Source: Candidatus Saccharimonadota bacterium
GTDB lineage: Bacteria; Patescibacteriota; Saccharimonadia; Saccharimonadales; Saccharimonadaceae
Length of the DNA stretch: 20,683 bases
Assembly: GCA_028289185.1 (NCBI GenBank)
Contig: JAQGGV010000023.1
Location: forward strand, 1 to 20,683
Direction: 5' to 3'
Position 1 is the stretch's first letter. The number at the start of each line of letters is the position of its first letter. Position numbers and translations under genes: made by a program. The notes under the pieces were generated by a model that saw only the letters and a list, made by a program, of their open reading frames with translations, searched no databases and was not told the DNA's origin. Below are positions 1 to 6,859 of this stretch, piece by piece.

Positions 1-1608
1 CTGGGCGCCGACCTCATCGGCTTTCATACGCCAGGCTATGTCCAGAATTTCCTGAAAACCTGCGAAAAGGCTGATCTGGGTATTGCCGGTGACCAGACGC
101 TGACGTTAATTGATCGCAGTATTCGCGTTGCAGATTTTCCGATGGGAATCGATTACGAGAAGTATGCGTCGTCGGGTCGCTCAAAGGTAGTCAAGCAGGC
201 AATGAAAAAGTATCGCCGGATGTATCGGGGTAAAAAGATCATTGTTGCCGTGGACAGGATGGACCCTAGCAAGGGCCTTCTTGAGCGACTAAAAACATAT
301 GGCGAATTACTGAAGCAACATCCAAAATTACGCAAAAAAGTGGTTTTTTCGATGGTAGCGGCGCCATCGCGGACGGACGTGCCTGCCTATCAGCGCCTGG
401 CCAAGCGTCTGGATATTCTGGTCGCAGAAATCAACAAAACCTACGGCACTGCCAAGTGGCAGCCGGTTGATTACATTAATCGCACAGTTCCATTCGAGGA
501 AGTCACGGCGTTATTCCGCGTGGCCGACGTTGCCTTTATTGCACCGCTTCGCGATGGTATGAATCTGGCGGCCAAGGAATTTGTGGCCAGCGCACATCGC
601 AATAGTGTGTTGATACTGAGCGAAACTGCCGGTGCTGCACAGGAACTGCAGGATGCACTGATTGTGAACCCGCGGAAGCCTGAAACGGTAGTCAAGGCCC
701 TATACGATGCGCTGACCATGCGTCGCTGGGAACTACGTCGTCGGCTGAGGCGCATGAAACGATACCTCAAAGTTCATACTGTCCAGAACTGGGCGACTGA
801 ATTTGTAAACGTACTGAACAAGCCAATACCACGCGTGGCCAGTTTGACTCTGCCGCTGGGCGTGTTGACCCAGGCCCAAATAGTGAGCGATTTTTCAAAA
901 AGTAATAAACGACTGCTGCTGCTAGATTACGACGGAACGTTGGTCCCCTTTAGCGCCGACTACCACAAGGCTGGCCCGCCGAAGGAAGTTACGAATCTGT
1001 TAAAGAAACTCGGTAATGATCCTAGGAACGAAGTTGTTGTTATTAGTGGCCGCAGTGGTGATGATTTGGACGAATGGTTTGGCAAACTGCCGATACACTT
1101 GGTTGCCGAACACGGTGCCAGCACCAAACTTGTCGGTGGGAAATGGCGCATGAAGGGTAGTAAGGACGAGGTCTGGAAACAGCTACTGGTTCCGGTTCTA
1201 GAAAAATACGCGCACCTGACGCCACATGCCAAAGTCGAGGTCAAGGCGCACTCGTTGGTCTGGCACTATCGCTCATCACCACCGTACTATGCGCAGAAAT
1301 ACAGCGTCATTATCCGTCAGGCGTTAAGGCCCATTCTCAAAGGCTACGGGTTGGAAGTTATAAAGGGCAACAAGGTTTTGGAAATCAAAAATCCTGATAT
1401 AACCAAGGGCAAAGCTGTTGAGAGTATGTTGCGCCACAAGCACGATTTCATTATTGCCATTGGTGATGATGCAACGGATGAGGACCTGTTCAAGGCTATC
1501 CCCGATGATGGCTATAGTGTCAAAGTTGGCCGGGGGATTACAGCGGCCAAGTACCGCGTGTCGAATCACCAAGCAGTTTTGCGACTACTGGAAAAGCTGG
1601 CAAAGTAG
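1..1608 (+). CDS. Bifunctional trehalose-6-phosphate synthase / trehalose-6-phosphate phosphatase (5' truncated)
   Basis: The reading frame is open from base 1, so the gene starts upstream; an internal ATG at 142 is not the start because the codons before it encode conserved GT20 sequence (LGADLIGFHT, then FPMGID). The first ~275 visible residues are the C-terminal half of an OtsA-type GT20 glucosyltransferase: VDRMDPSKGLLERL carries the Arg and Lys expected to bind UDP-glucose phosphates, and PLRDGMNLAAKE is the donor-site signature. From visible residue ~300 an OtsB-type HAD phosphatase follows, with the catalytic DYDGT (Asp309/Asp311 of the visible protein), VVISGR, and the Mg-binding IGDDATDED. 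Together they would make trehalose from UDP-glucose and glucose-6-phosphate in the cytoplasm, for storage or stress protection. The fused arrangement resembles archaeal and eukaryotic two-domain enzymes rather than separate E. coli OtsA/OtsB. No strong terminator follows. Confidence 0.93.
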   Translation: MGADLIGFHTPGYVQNFLKTCEKADLGIAGDQTLTLIDRSIRVADFPMGIDYEKYASSGRSKVVKQAMKKYRRMYRGKKIIVAVDRMDPSKGLLERLKTYGELLKQHPKLRKKVVFSMVAAPSRTDVPAYQRLAKRLDILVAEINKTYGTAKWQPVDYINRTVPFEEVTALFRVADVAFIAPLRDGMNLAAKEFVASAHRNSVLILSETAGAAQELQDALIVNPRKPETVVKALYDALTMRRWELRRRLRRMKRYLKVHTVQNWATEFVNVLNKPIPRVASLTLPLGVLTQAQIVSDFSKSNKRLLLLDYDGTLVPFSADYHKAGPPKEVTNLLKKLGNDPRNEVVVISGRSGDDLDEWFGKLPIHLVAEHGASTKLVGGKWRMKGSKDEVWKQLLVPVLEKYAHLTPHAKVEVKAHSLVWHYRSSPPYYAQKYSVIIRQALRPILKGYGLEVIKGNKVLEIKNPDITKGKAVESMLRHKHDFIIAIGDDATDEDLFKAIPDDGYSVKVGRGITAAKYRVSNHQAVLRLLEKLAK

Positions 1609-1705
1609 TAAAGCTATTTTTACAGCAGTCACGGATCCGTTTTTCCGTTACACTATATAAAGCGTCACCAACATCGAAATTGATCTAACGAAAGGCCGAT
1701 TTACT

Positions 1706-2716
1706 ATGGATCAAGATATCCTACAGCCATCAGAAACACCCGAAAATTATCAGGAAACAGATGTATTCGCATGGGCGAATAACTTGCTCGCATACAAAGA
1801 AGAACTCAAAATTGATCTGTTTTTGATCAGTAAAAGCTATATACCGTACCGCGCCACAATCGCCAAGGAACTCAAGGACCATTTAGAGGTTCTGTTTATC
1901 GATGGCCTACTAGAATATTTGTTCGAAGGTGCCGAAAATGGGATGACCGTTCGTGGGTTCGAGCAAGCCGAAGCTGAAGTCGGTGTTTTGCAGCGCACGC
2001 AGACCTTCAAGGTCGACAATGCCCGTGCCACAATTGCTTGGCTTGAAACGCAGGAACACGAAATCGAAACATTCAAGGACGACGAACATGAGTTCGGTCG
2101 TATGAAGGGCATTATGGCCCGGCTCAGCCACCCCAACATGAAACACAAAGTCTACATTGTCAAAGTCTTGCCAAAATCAAATGTCATGCAGGGAAAATCT
2201 GGTTGGATGCTCCGTGGTAGCAAGTTTGTCCAGTTTGATGCCGACGCTGCACTGCGTGTGCCAGCCGACAATCAACTGCTGATTATCGACCAAGATATGT
2301 ACGTCTTTAACCAGGCGCGGCTGAAGCAAATGTTTAGTTACGACGCCAAGGAAGCCATGATTGCCGAGAAAAAGGTTGAGGAGATTAATGCCAATTTCCG
2401 ACTGTCATTCCCCGAGGGCGAAAGTTTACAGACGATGGTTGCTAGCAAAAAGGGCGCCGTCAAGAAACTGCAGAAGATTAATCCAGGTTTGATCAAACAA
2501 GAGCAACTCATTGATCACGCCAGCGAACTCGGTGTTGATTTGATGGAGGATGATTCTGGTGCCATTATCATCATGGACGAAAAAGACCTCGGTAAATTTG
2601 TGAACCTACTTAACGACGACTACATGGAATCGCCACTGACAGGGCAACGCTACGAAATCATCAAAAAGAAGTTGCTAAAACCCGATGGTGAAGACGAAGC
2701 TCCAAAGGGCATATAA
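1706..2716 (+). CDS. KwaB-like DUF4868 protein
   Basis: A 336-aa soluble protein without a signal peptide or membrane segment. Residues ~150-325 resemble the DUF4868/KwaB family: a strand-rich stretch (YIVKVLP, then GWMLRGSKFVQFD), a loop-strand LLIIDQDMYVFNQARLKQMFSYD, and a helical C-terminal part with a short YEIIKKKLL tail. KwaB is the cytoplasmic, DNA-binding partner of membrane protein KwaA in the Kiwa anti-phage system (family knowledge). Here no KwaA-like four-helix protein is adjacent; the nearest membrane protein (4158-4769) looks like a PQ-loop protein. The ATG at 1706 is supported by an AAAGG SD at 1691-1695. An AT-rich TATATA at 1654-1659 may be the -10. The next gene starts 20 bp after the stop. 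The N-terminal ~140 residues are acidic and unassigned. The call rests on motif layout, not a search; a role in defence is inference. Confidence 0.6.
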   Translation: MDQDILQPSETPENYQETDVFAWANNLLAYKEELKIDLFLISKSYIPYRATIAKELKDHLEVLFIDGLLEYLFEGAENGMTVRGFEQAEAEVGVLQRTQTFKVDNARATIAWLETQEHEIETFKDDEHEFGRMKGIMARLSHPNMKHKVYIVKVLPKSNVMQGKSGWMLRGSKFVQFDADAALRVPADNQLLIIDQDMYVFNQARLKQMFSYDAKEAMIAEKKVEEINANFRLSFPEGESLQTMVASKKGAVKKLQKINPGLIKQEQLIDHASELGVDLMEDDSGAIIIMDEKDLGKFVNLLNDDYMESPLTGQRYEIIKKKLLKPDGEDEAPKGI

Positions 2717-2723
2717 TCACCGC

Positions 2724-2729
2724 TATACT
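2724..2729 (+). promoter_or_regulatory. Putative -10 box for leaderless gene at 2737
   Basis: TATACT ends 7 nt before the ATG at 2737, and no SD precedes that ATG, so transcription should start at or next to the start codon. No good -35 is seen. Confidence 0.5.
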
Positions 2730-2736
2730 AGGTAGT

Positions 2737-3798
2737 ATGAACGTTACTGACATAGGCCTGCTCAGGCTAGCGGCCCAACGTGTTACCGGTGAGCTATTTC
2801 AGCGTCCCGAGGATGTGGCAAAACACCTACTGGCCATGCAATCTCAGGATTATGCTGGTGGGCTGTGGTCCGTGGGTTTGCGAACAAAGAGTGCGACACA
2901 GCAAGATGTCGAAAAGGCGATTGCCGAGCGCAAAATTGTCCGAACATGGCCCATGCGTGGCACGTTGCATTTTCTGCACGCCGACGATGTGCACTGGATG
3001 GTTGATTTACTCGCACCGCGTGTGACAGCGTCTGTTCGGGGTCGCCGTATCAACCAACTGGGACTGACCGACGAAGTCGTCGCCGAGGCCGAAGCACTGA
3101 TGAGGGCGGAGCTAAAAGGTGGTCGATCAATTGAGCGTAACCAAGTTGTCGAGCTACTTCAGAGCGTAAAAGGCCTGAGCATCGACAACCAACATACGCA
3201 GCATCTGATGCGGAATTTTGGTGAACGCGGAATTATTTGTTTCGGCCCACATGTGGGCAAGCAACCCACATTTGTGCTCCTGGATGAATGGATCCCTAAA
3301 CCAGCCGACAAACCGCGCGAGGAGAGGCTCGCCGAACTTGCCGAGCGTTACTTTGTTAGTCACGGCCCTGCGACACTCAAAGATTTTGCTGGCTGGGGGA
3401 TGTTAAAAATGTCGGATGCACGGGTTGGGCTTGAAGCTGCGAAAAAGAATCTGAATGAAGAAGTCGTTGATGGCAAAGTGTACTACTATGCATTGGGTCT
3501 AAAGCCTGTAGTGCAAACAGAAACCATCCTACTTCCAGGATTTGATGAATACATCCTCGGCTATAAAGAGCGCGAAACGGTTCTGGCGATGGAGCATGCC
3601 AACAAAGTCGTACCTGGTGGTAACGGCATGTTTCTGCCAACTGTGATTCAGGATGGCCAAGTCGTGGGGCTTTGGAAACGAAAAATCAACAAATCAGGCG
3701 TCGTGTTTGAGTACAATTATTTCCCCGGACAAAAAAGTCTCACAACTGACGTTTCCGAAACTCGCTATCAATCATTTGTAATGGGCGAGAAGGTATAA
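2737..3798 (+). CDS. AlkZ-like (AZL) winged-helix DNA glycosylase family protein, HTH_42
   Basis: A 353-aa protein of the HTH_42 (PF06224) winged-helix family, recognisable from its N-terminus (LLRLAAQRV..., HLLAMQSQDYAGGLW), RTWPMRGTLHFL at ~69-80, and a C-terminal half with LLPGFDEYILGYK. Family knowledge: HTH_42 includes the AlkZ/AlkX DNA glycosylases that excise bulky alkyl adducts and unhook interstrand crosslinks. AlkZ-type members carry a catalytic Q-x-Q motif about 37 residues in, while E. coli YcaQ-type members have Q-x-D. Here Gln35-Ser-Gln37 fits the AlkZ-like type. It probably acts on chromosomal DNA in the cytoplasm, but many family members have no tested substrate. It sits between KwaB-like and a 115-aa unknown gene, all co-directional, yet has its own putative leaderless promoter. 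The start is the ATG 7 nt after TATACT. Confidence 0.75.
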   Translation: MNVTDIGLLRLAAQRVTGELFQRPEDVAKHLLAMQSQDYAGGLWSVGLRTKSATQQDVEKAIAERKIVRTWPMRGTLHFLHADDVHWMVDLLAPRVTASVRGRRINQLGLTDEVVAEAEALMRAELKGGRSIERNQVVELLQSVKGLSIDNQHTQHLMRNFGERGIICFGPHVGKQPTFVLLDEWIPKPADKPREERLAELAERYFVSHGPATLKDFAGWGMLKMSDARVGLEAAKKNLNEEVVDGKVYYYALGLKPVVQTETILLPGFDEYILGYKERETVLAMEHANKVVPGGNGMFLPTVIQDGQVVGLWKRKINKSGVVFEYNYFPGQKSLTTDVSETRYQSFVMGEKV

Positions 3799-3799
3799 T
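3794..3799 (+). promoter_or_regulatory. Putative -10 box (TATAAT) for leaderless gene at 3806
   Basis: A perfect TATAAT ends 6 nt before ATG 3806 and overlaps the TAA stop (3796-3798) of the previous gene. No SD lies between, since the 6 nt (AAGAGA) are too close to the start. Fits the leaderless pattern seen across the window. Confidence 0.55.
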
Positions 3800-3805
3800 A
3801 AGAGA

Positions 3806-4153
3806 ATGACAAAAATACCTATTAACCGTCAGGATGATGGTGAACTACTTGGCTTTATCGAAAAAAGCAGCGCTGGCTGGACTGCCCAGACAATATTCGG
3901 CTATGTTTTTGCCCGTGCAGTCGATGAGCATTCGGTAGAGGAGACTGTCCGTAGCCAGGGCCTGAATGTCCTGCAGGGCGTCTGGCAATATTTCGATAAA
4001 AAAGAAAAGGCGTGGCACCCGTGCATTTTGAAGGAAGTATTTGAAAATAAAGTTATTGTTATTCGTACCAACGAAATGGGTTTTCAAGATCCCGATACGT
4101 ATAAACGTGTCATAATTATCAATCCCACAGAAACAAACTTGGTAAAATCATAA
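3806..4153 (+). CDS. Conserved-looking hypothetical protein, 115 aa
   Basis: A 115-aa cytoplasmic protein that I cannot assign to a named family. It has no signal peptide or membrane segment. The sequence is mixed alpha/beta with several aromatic positions (WTAQTIFGYVFAR, GVWQYFDKKEKAWHP) and a hydrophobic strand ending in RVIIINPTETN. It begins 7 bp after the AlkZ-like gene and ends 4 bp before the membrane protein, so the three are packed like an operon, but a TATAAT 6 nt before its ATG suggests independent leaderless transcription. Codon use looks like that of its neighbours. It is judged a real gene from length, packing and the promoter placement; function unknown. Confidence 0.7.
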   Translation: MTKIPINRQDDGELLGFIEKSSAGWTAQTIFGYVFARAVDEHSVEETVRSQGLNVLQGVWQYFDKKEKAWHPCILKEVFENKVIVIRTNEMGFQDPDTYKRVIIINPTETNLVKS

Positions 4154-4157
4154 ACCT

Positions 4158-4769
4158 ATGAATCTATTTGCATGGGTGGGCGTCGCATCGGCAGTCATTA
4201 ATGCGATCGCATTTATCCCCTATGTTCGATCAGTCTTAAAGGGCAAGACCAAGCCTGAGCGTTCATCCTGGTGGATATGGGCTGGACTGATGATTATTGC
4301 AGTGACTGCACAGATCGCCGTAGGTGCAACCTGGTCAGTGCTGTTTACGATTGTTTTCCTGATTGGCGATACAGCCATTGGACTTTTGTCGCTGAAGTAC
4401 GGATATGGCAAGTTCAGTAGCAAGGATGCGGCGTCTATCGCACTAGCAATCGGCGGCGTCTATTTATGGTATCTAACCGGCAGCCCACTCATCGCGCTCA
4501 TTGTGACGATTGGCGTTGATTTTCTGGGGAATGTTCTGACTATCATGAAATCCTGGAGGTCACCCTACAGTGAAAATGTTTTTGCGTGGCTACTGATGAC
4601 CCTTGCTGCGGTACTCAGCGTGGTGTCCGTTGGGCGGTTCGAGGTGACGTATCTGCTATTCCCATTCTATGTTGTCATCATGAATCTAGTGACAGTCAGT
4701 ACAGTCACGTATCGTCGGAGCTGGCGATCGAAGCGAATCAAAAGTGGCTTGAAAAAGACCTCTAAATGA
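4158..4769 (+). CDS. Multi-pass membrane protein, PQ-loop/SWEET-like
   Basis: A 203-aa, strongly hydrophobic protein with about seven predicted membrane helices and a basic C-terminal tail rich in Lys and Arg. Two similar segments are visible: helix, FIPYVRSVLKGKTKPERSSWWIW, helices, and later NVLTIMKSWRSPYSENVFAWLL. A Pro-aromatic loop, then polar residues, then a Trp-rich helix, repeated twice, is the layout of PQ-loop/SWEET-type carriers built from two triple-helix bundles. The substrate is unknown; it could be a small transporter or lipid/sugar-related protein. A TAAAAT box ends 9 nt before ATG 4158, with no SD. The stop overlaps the convergent zip gene by 8 bp. It does not look like the KwaA partner of the upstream KwaB-like gene, though that cannot be excluded without a structure comparison. 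Confidence 0.6.
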   Translation: MNLFAWVGVASAVINAIAFIPYVRSVLKGKTKPERSSWWIWAGLMIIAVTAQIAVGATWSVLFTIVFLIGDTAIGLLSLKYGYGKFSSKDAASIALAIGGVYLWYLTGSPLIALIVTIGVDFLGNVLTIMKSWRSPYSENVFAWLLMTLAAVLSVVSVGRFEVTYLLFPFYVVIMNLVTVSTVTYRRSWRSKRIKSGLKKTSK

Positions 4770-5517
4770 AACGCGTTACGATGAACATGAACAAGACACC
4801 GATAAGTGTCAGACCGACCATTTTGTAGGATGAACCTTTGGTGTGTGCCTGAGGCAGGATATTACTGGCCGCGATGTACATCAGCAGACCGGCAAAAAAT
4901 CCAAGATACAGTGTCAGTGCCAGATCTGAAAATGTGACGACAAGGCTGGTCAGTCCACCGATGATAGGCGCAACGACGACAATCGACATAAAATTCCTGA
5001 TTTGAGACACTTTGTTTTTGTTCAGCAGCATGAACGTGGCGGTGTCGAAACCGTCAGCGAATCGATGGCCGATAACAGCTAGTGCGACAGCTACGCCGAC
5101 GGTTGGATTAACCTGGAACCCAACTCCGATACTGAGCCCGTCCAAAAAACTATGGCCGGTAAGTGCGACGGCTCGTGCTATTCCAAGGCTTGGGTGACGA
5201 TGTGGGCCGTATTCGTTTTCAGCGCCTTCGTGAACCAAAATGATTTTCTCGACGATATGGAATACCAGGAAACCTGCAACGAATAGAACCATTGGCCAGA
5301 CGGGATCGAGGTTTTGGCTTTTTACTCCATCAAAAATTTCTGGCAATAGATCAAATCCGACCAGACCAAGGACCAATCCCGATGTCAGGGCCATGGCATA
5401 ATGTAGTTTTTTGCGACTGTGAATAGCCGTGAGGCCACCGAGCAGCGCTGCAATAGCAGCTGCGATAGTCAGGAGAACGATGAGCACGTTGTAATAGTAT
5501 GTAAAGATTGTAGTCAT
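4762..5517 (-). CDS. ZIP-family divalent metal transporter
   Basis: A 251-aa membrane protein with about eight helices. Metal-site helices are recognisable: helix IV GHSFLDGLSIG with His122 and Asp126, and helix V GHRFADGFDTA with His151 and Asp155. The loop before helix IV is His-rich (HEGAENEYGPHRH), as in many ZIP carriers. It should import Zn, Fe or Mn across the cytoplasmic membrane. The frame runs open 33 codons further upstream to 5616, but that extension enters the fur coding region; the ATG at 5517 is chosen because it opens a normal first membrane helix and lies 6 nt after a TATGCT -10. It is divergent from a Fur/Zur-family regulator and shares its control region, so it is probably that regulator's target. 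It ends tail-to-tail with the PQ-loop-like gene, overlapping by 8 bp. Confidence 0.85.
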   Translation of the reverse strand: MTTIFTYYYNVLIVLLTIAAAIAALLGGLTAIHSRKKLHYAMALTSGLVLGLVGFDLLPEIFDGVKSQNLDPVWPMVLFVAGFLVFHIVEKIILVHEGAENEYGPHRHPSLGIARAVALTGHSFLDGLSIGVGFQVNPTVGVAVALAVIGHRFADGFDTATFMLLNKNKVSQIRNFMSIVVVAPIIGGLTSLVVTFSDLALTLYLGFFAGLLMYIAASNILPQAHTKGSSYKMVGLTLIGVLFMFIVTRFI

Positions 5518-5523
5518 AAAAAT

Positions 5524-5552
5524 AGCATAGCCAACGAACGGAATAATTGCAA
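5524..5552 (-). promoter_or_regulatory. Putative zip promoter (leaderless)
   Basis: On the minus strand: TTGCAA (5552-5547), a 17-bp spacer, then TATGCT (5529-5524), then 6 nt to ATG 5517. No SD is present. The -35 hexamer is self-complementary and is also the -35 of the fur promoter. Confidence 0.6.
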
Positions 5553-5565
5553 ATATGTCGCAATT
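5545..5565. promoter_or_regulatory. Candidate metal-regulator operator between zip and fur
   Basis: Perfect 6-9-6 inverted repeat, AATTGC at 5545-5550 and GCAATT at 5560-5565, covering the -35 hexamer shared by both promoters. A related half-site ATTTGC lies at 5574-5579. Position and symmetry suit binding by the adjacent Fur/Zur-family dimer; this is inference. Confidence 0.5.
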
Positions 5566-5575
5566 TGTGTTAAAT
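5547..5575 (+). promoter_or_regulatory. Putative fur/zur promoter (leaderless)
   Basis: TTGCAA at 5547-5552, a 17-bp spacer, TTAAAT at 5570-5575, then 7 nt to ATG 5583. No SD is present, so the predicted transcript starts at the ATG. Confidence 0.6.
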
Positions 5576-5582
5576 TTGCAGT

Positions 5583-6011
5583 ATGGAAGAGGCAAAACGC
5601 AAACTAGAAATGACACTCAAGGGTAGTGGTTATAGCCTGACACGCCCTCGGTTGGCCGTGCTCGAGTATATGCTAGGCCGAGAACCGGTTTCGGTTGCTG
5701 TACTTACCAAAGCTCTCTCGTCCCAAATAGATCGGGCAAGCGTCTATAGAACGATTACGTTGTTTCAAATACTTGGAATCATCCAGCGACATACTGTCGG
5801 ATTGAAATACCGGATAGAGCTAACAGATATGTTTGCCGAACATCACCACCATTTTACTTGTATAACCTGTGGTGCGGTTACCTCGATGAGCGAGCAGGCA
5901 CTCGAGCGCTTTGTCGATAAACTAGCCGAGCATTACGGCTTTATCCCGACCGAACATCAGATTGAAGTCCAGGGATATTGTAAAAACTGCAAACAGACGC
6001 AAACTACGTAA
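5583..6011 (+). CDS. Fur/Zur-family metalloregulatory repressor
   Basis: A 142-aa protein of normal Fur-family length. An N-terminal winged helix (residues ~10-80) contains the family pattern around SLTRPRLAVLEYM and the recognition helix RASVYRTITLFQ. The C-terminal dimerisation and metal domain has AEHHHHFTC (His87-His90) and two CxxC pairs, Cys93/Cys96 and Cys133/Cys136, which form the structural zinc site. It should bind DNA as a dimer when loaded with Zn, Fe or Mn. Divergent pairing with a ZIP importer favours a zinc (Zur) or iron (Fur) uptake role; the sequence alone does not decide which metal. The ATG at 5583 lies 7 nt after its -10, so the gene appears leaderless and probably autoregulated through the inverted repeat at 5545-5565. 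Confidence 0.88.
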   Translation: MEEAKRKLEMTLKGSGYSLTRPRLAVLEYMLGREPVSVAVLTKALSSQIDRASVYRTITLFQILGIIQRHTVGLKYRIELTDMFAEHHHHFTCITCGAVTSMSEQALERFVDKLAEHYGFIPTEHQIEVQGYCKNCKQTQTT

Positions 6012-6016
6012 TATAT

Positions 6017-6045
6017 TTGTAAAAATACTAACAATATAGTATAAT
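6017..6045 (+). promoter_or_regulatory. Putative promoter of SGNH hydrolase gene
   Basis: TTGTAA (6017-6022), a 17-bp spacer and a perfect TATAAT (6040-6045), starting 5 bp after the fur stop. ATG 6056 is 10 nt beyond the -10, which predicts a leader of only about 4 nt and no SD. Confidence 0.65.
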
Positions 6046-6055
6046 AACATCAATT

Positions 6056-6766
6056 ATGAGTGTGAACACGAGGAACTCGACGCTTGTTATATTGTTCGCC
6101 GCACTCGCGGTCGTATTAACGCCGTTTATTATCGGAACCACACAATCACTTTCACAGACCAAACCGCAGACAGCGATTGGCTTTATCGGTGACTCGATAA
6201 CGGTAGGCGCTGACGGGTCACATAATGCCGTCCAAAACGAAATTGCAGACCTTGGACCTCATTACCGCGCCGTAAACAGAGGTATCAGTGGTACAAAGAC
6301 TAGTGATTGGACAGTAGATAACAGGAATTTTACCGATGCCGCTATGATTTTTCAGTCCGAGGGTGTGCATGTCGTTTCATTGATGCTGGGTACAAATGAT
6401 GCAATCAACGCTTATTCAGTTGTTTCGCCCGAAGAATACGCGAGCAATATCAAAAGTACTATTTACGGCTTGCTTGATCGCGGAGTGGATAAAGTTATTG
6501 TGAACTATCCGCCATTCATCACGCCAGGCATCGTGACAAAAGACACAATCGAAAGCAGCAAACAGGCATTTTTGGACTATCGCACTCAGCTGGACACTAT
6601 TACAACTGGAAACGCGCGTATCGTCCGGGGTGACACGGGCAGTTATGATTATTTTGAGCACCATCTGAACGAGCTGGTTGACGGTGTCCATCCAAATGAC
6701 AAGGGTTACCAATCGCTCGGCAAACTGTGGGCAGATGCCTACGAACATCTATTCCCTCAGTCGTAA
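6056..6766 (+). CDS. Membrane-anchored or secreted SGNH/GDSL hydrolase
   Basis: A 236-aa protein with an N-terminal hydrophobic segment (residues ~9-27) that could be a signal anchor or an uncleaved export signal. All four SGNH blocks can be seen: GDSITVG with the nucleophile Ser47, NRGISG with Gly78, LGTNDA with Asn114, and DGVHPNDKGY with Asp209 and His212. These enzymes are serine esterases or lipases acting outside the membrane, often on acylated envelope polysaccharide or lipids; the substrate here is unknown. Length is normal for a single SGNH domain. It has its own strong promoter between it and fur and is followed by 87 bp before CorA, so it is probably monocistronic. Confidence 0.87.
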   Translation: MSVNTRNSTLVILFAALAVVLTPFIIGTTQSLSQTKPQTAIGFIGDSITVGADGSHNAVQNEIADLGPHYRAVNRGISGTKTSDWTVDNRNFTDAAMIFQSEGVHVVSLMLGTNDAINAYSVVSPEEYASNIKSTIYGLLDRGVDKVIVNYPPFITPGIVTKDTIESSKQAFLDYRTQLDTITTGNARIVRGDTGSYDYFEHHLNELVDGVHPNDKGYQSLGKLWADAYEHLFPQS

Positions 6767-6818
6767 ATTATAGTTCCGTTCGCGCTGCTGCTGTTTGGTC
6801 ACCAGGTCTAGTCGTGTC

Positions 6819-6854
6819 TGATACAATGGGGACAAACACGTAACCTGAAAGGAG
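6819..6854 (+). promoter_or_regulatory. Extended -10 promoter and SD of corA-like gene
   Basis: TGATACAAT (6819-6827) is an extended -10. An AAAGGAG SD at 6848-6854 follows. The SD lies 5 nt before ATG 6860 and overlaps the alternative GTG at 6854, so it decides the start. Confidence 0.6.
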
Positions 6855-6859
6855 TGAGT

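Noticed and set aside
1631..1645. ACGGATCCGT plus T-run as terminator of the trehalose gene
   Set aside because: A perfect palindrome but only three pairs can form around a tetraloop; too weak to call.
4158..4769. KwaA partner for the KwaB-like gene
   Set aside because: About seven helices with two PQ-loop-like repeats, not a four-helix KwaA layout, and separated by two other genes.
5518..5616. N-terminal extension of the ZIP protein to 5616
   Set aside because: It would cross the divergent promoters and enter the fur coding sequence; ATG 5517 fits the -10 box and the first helix.
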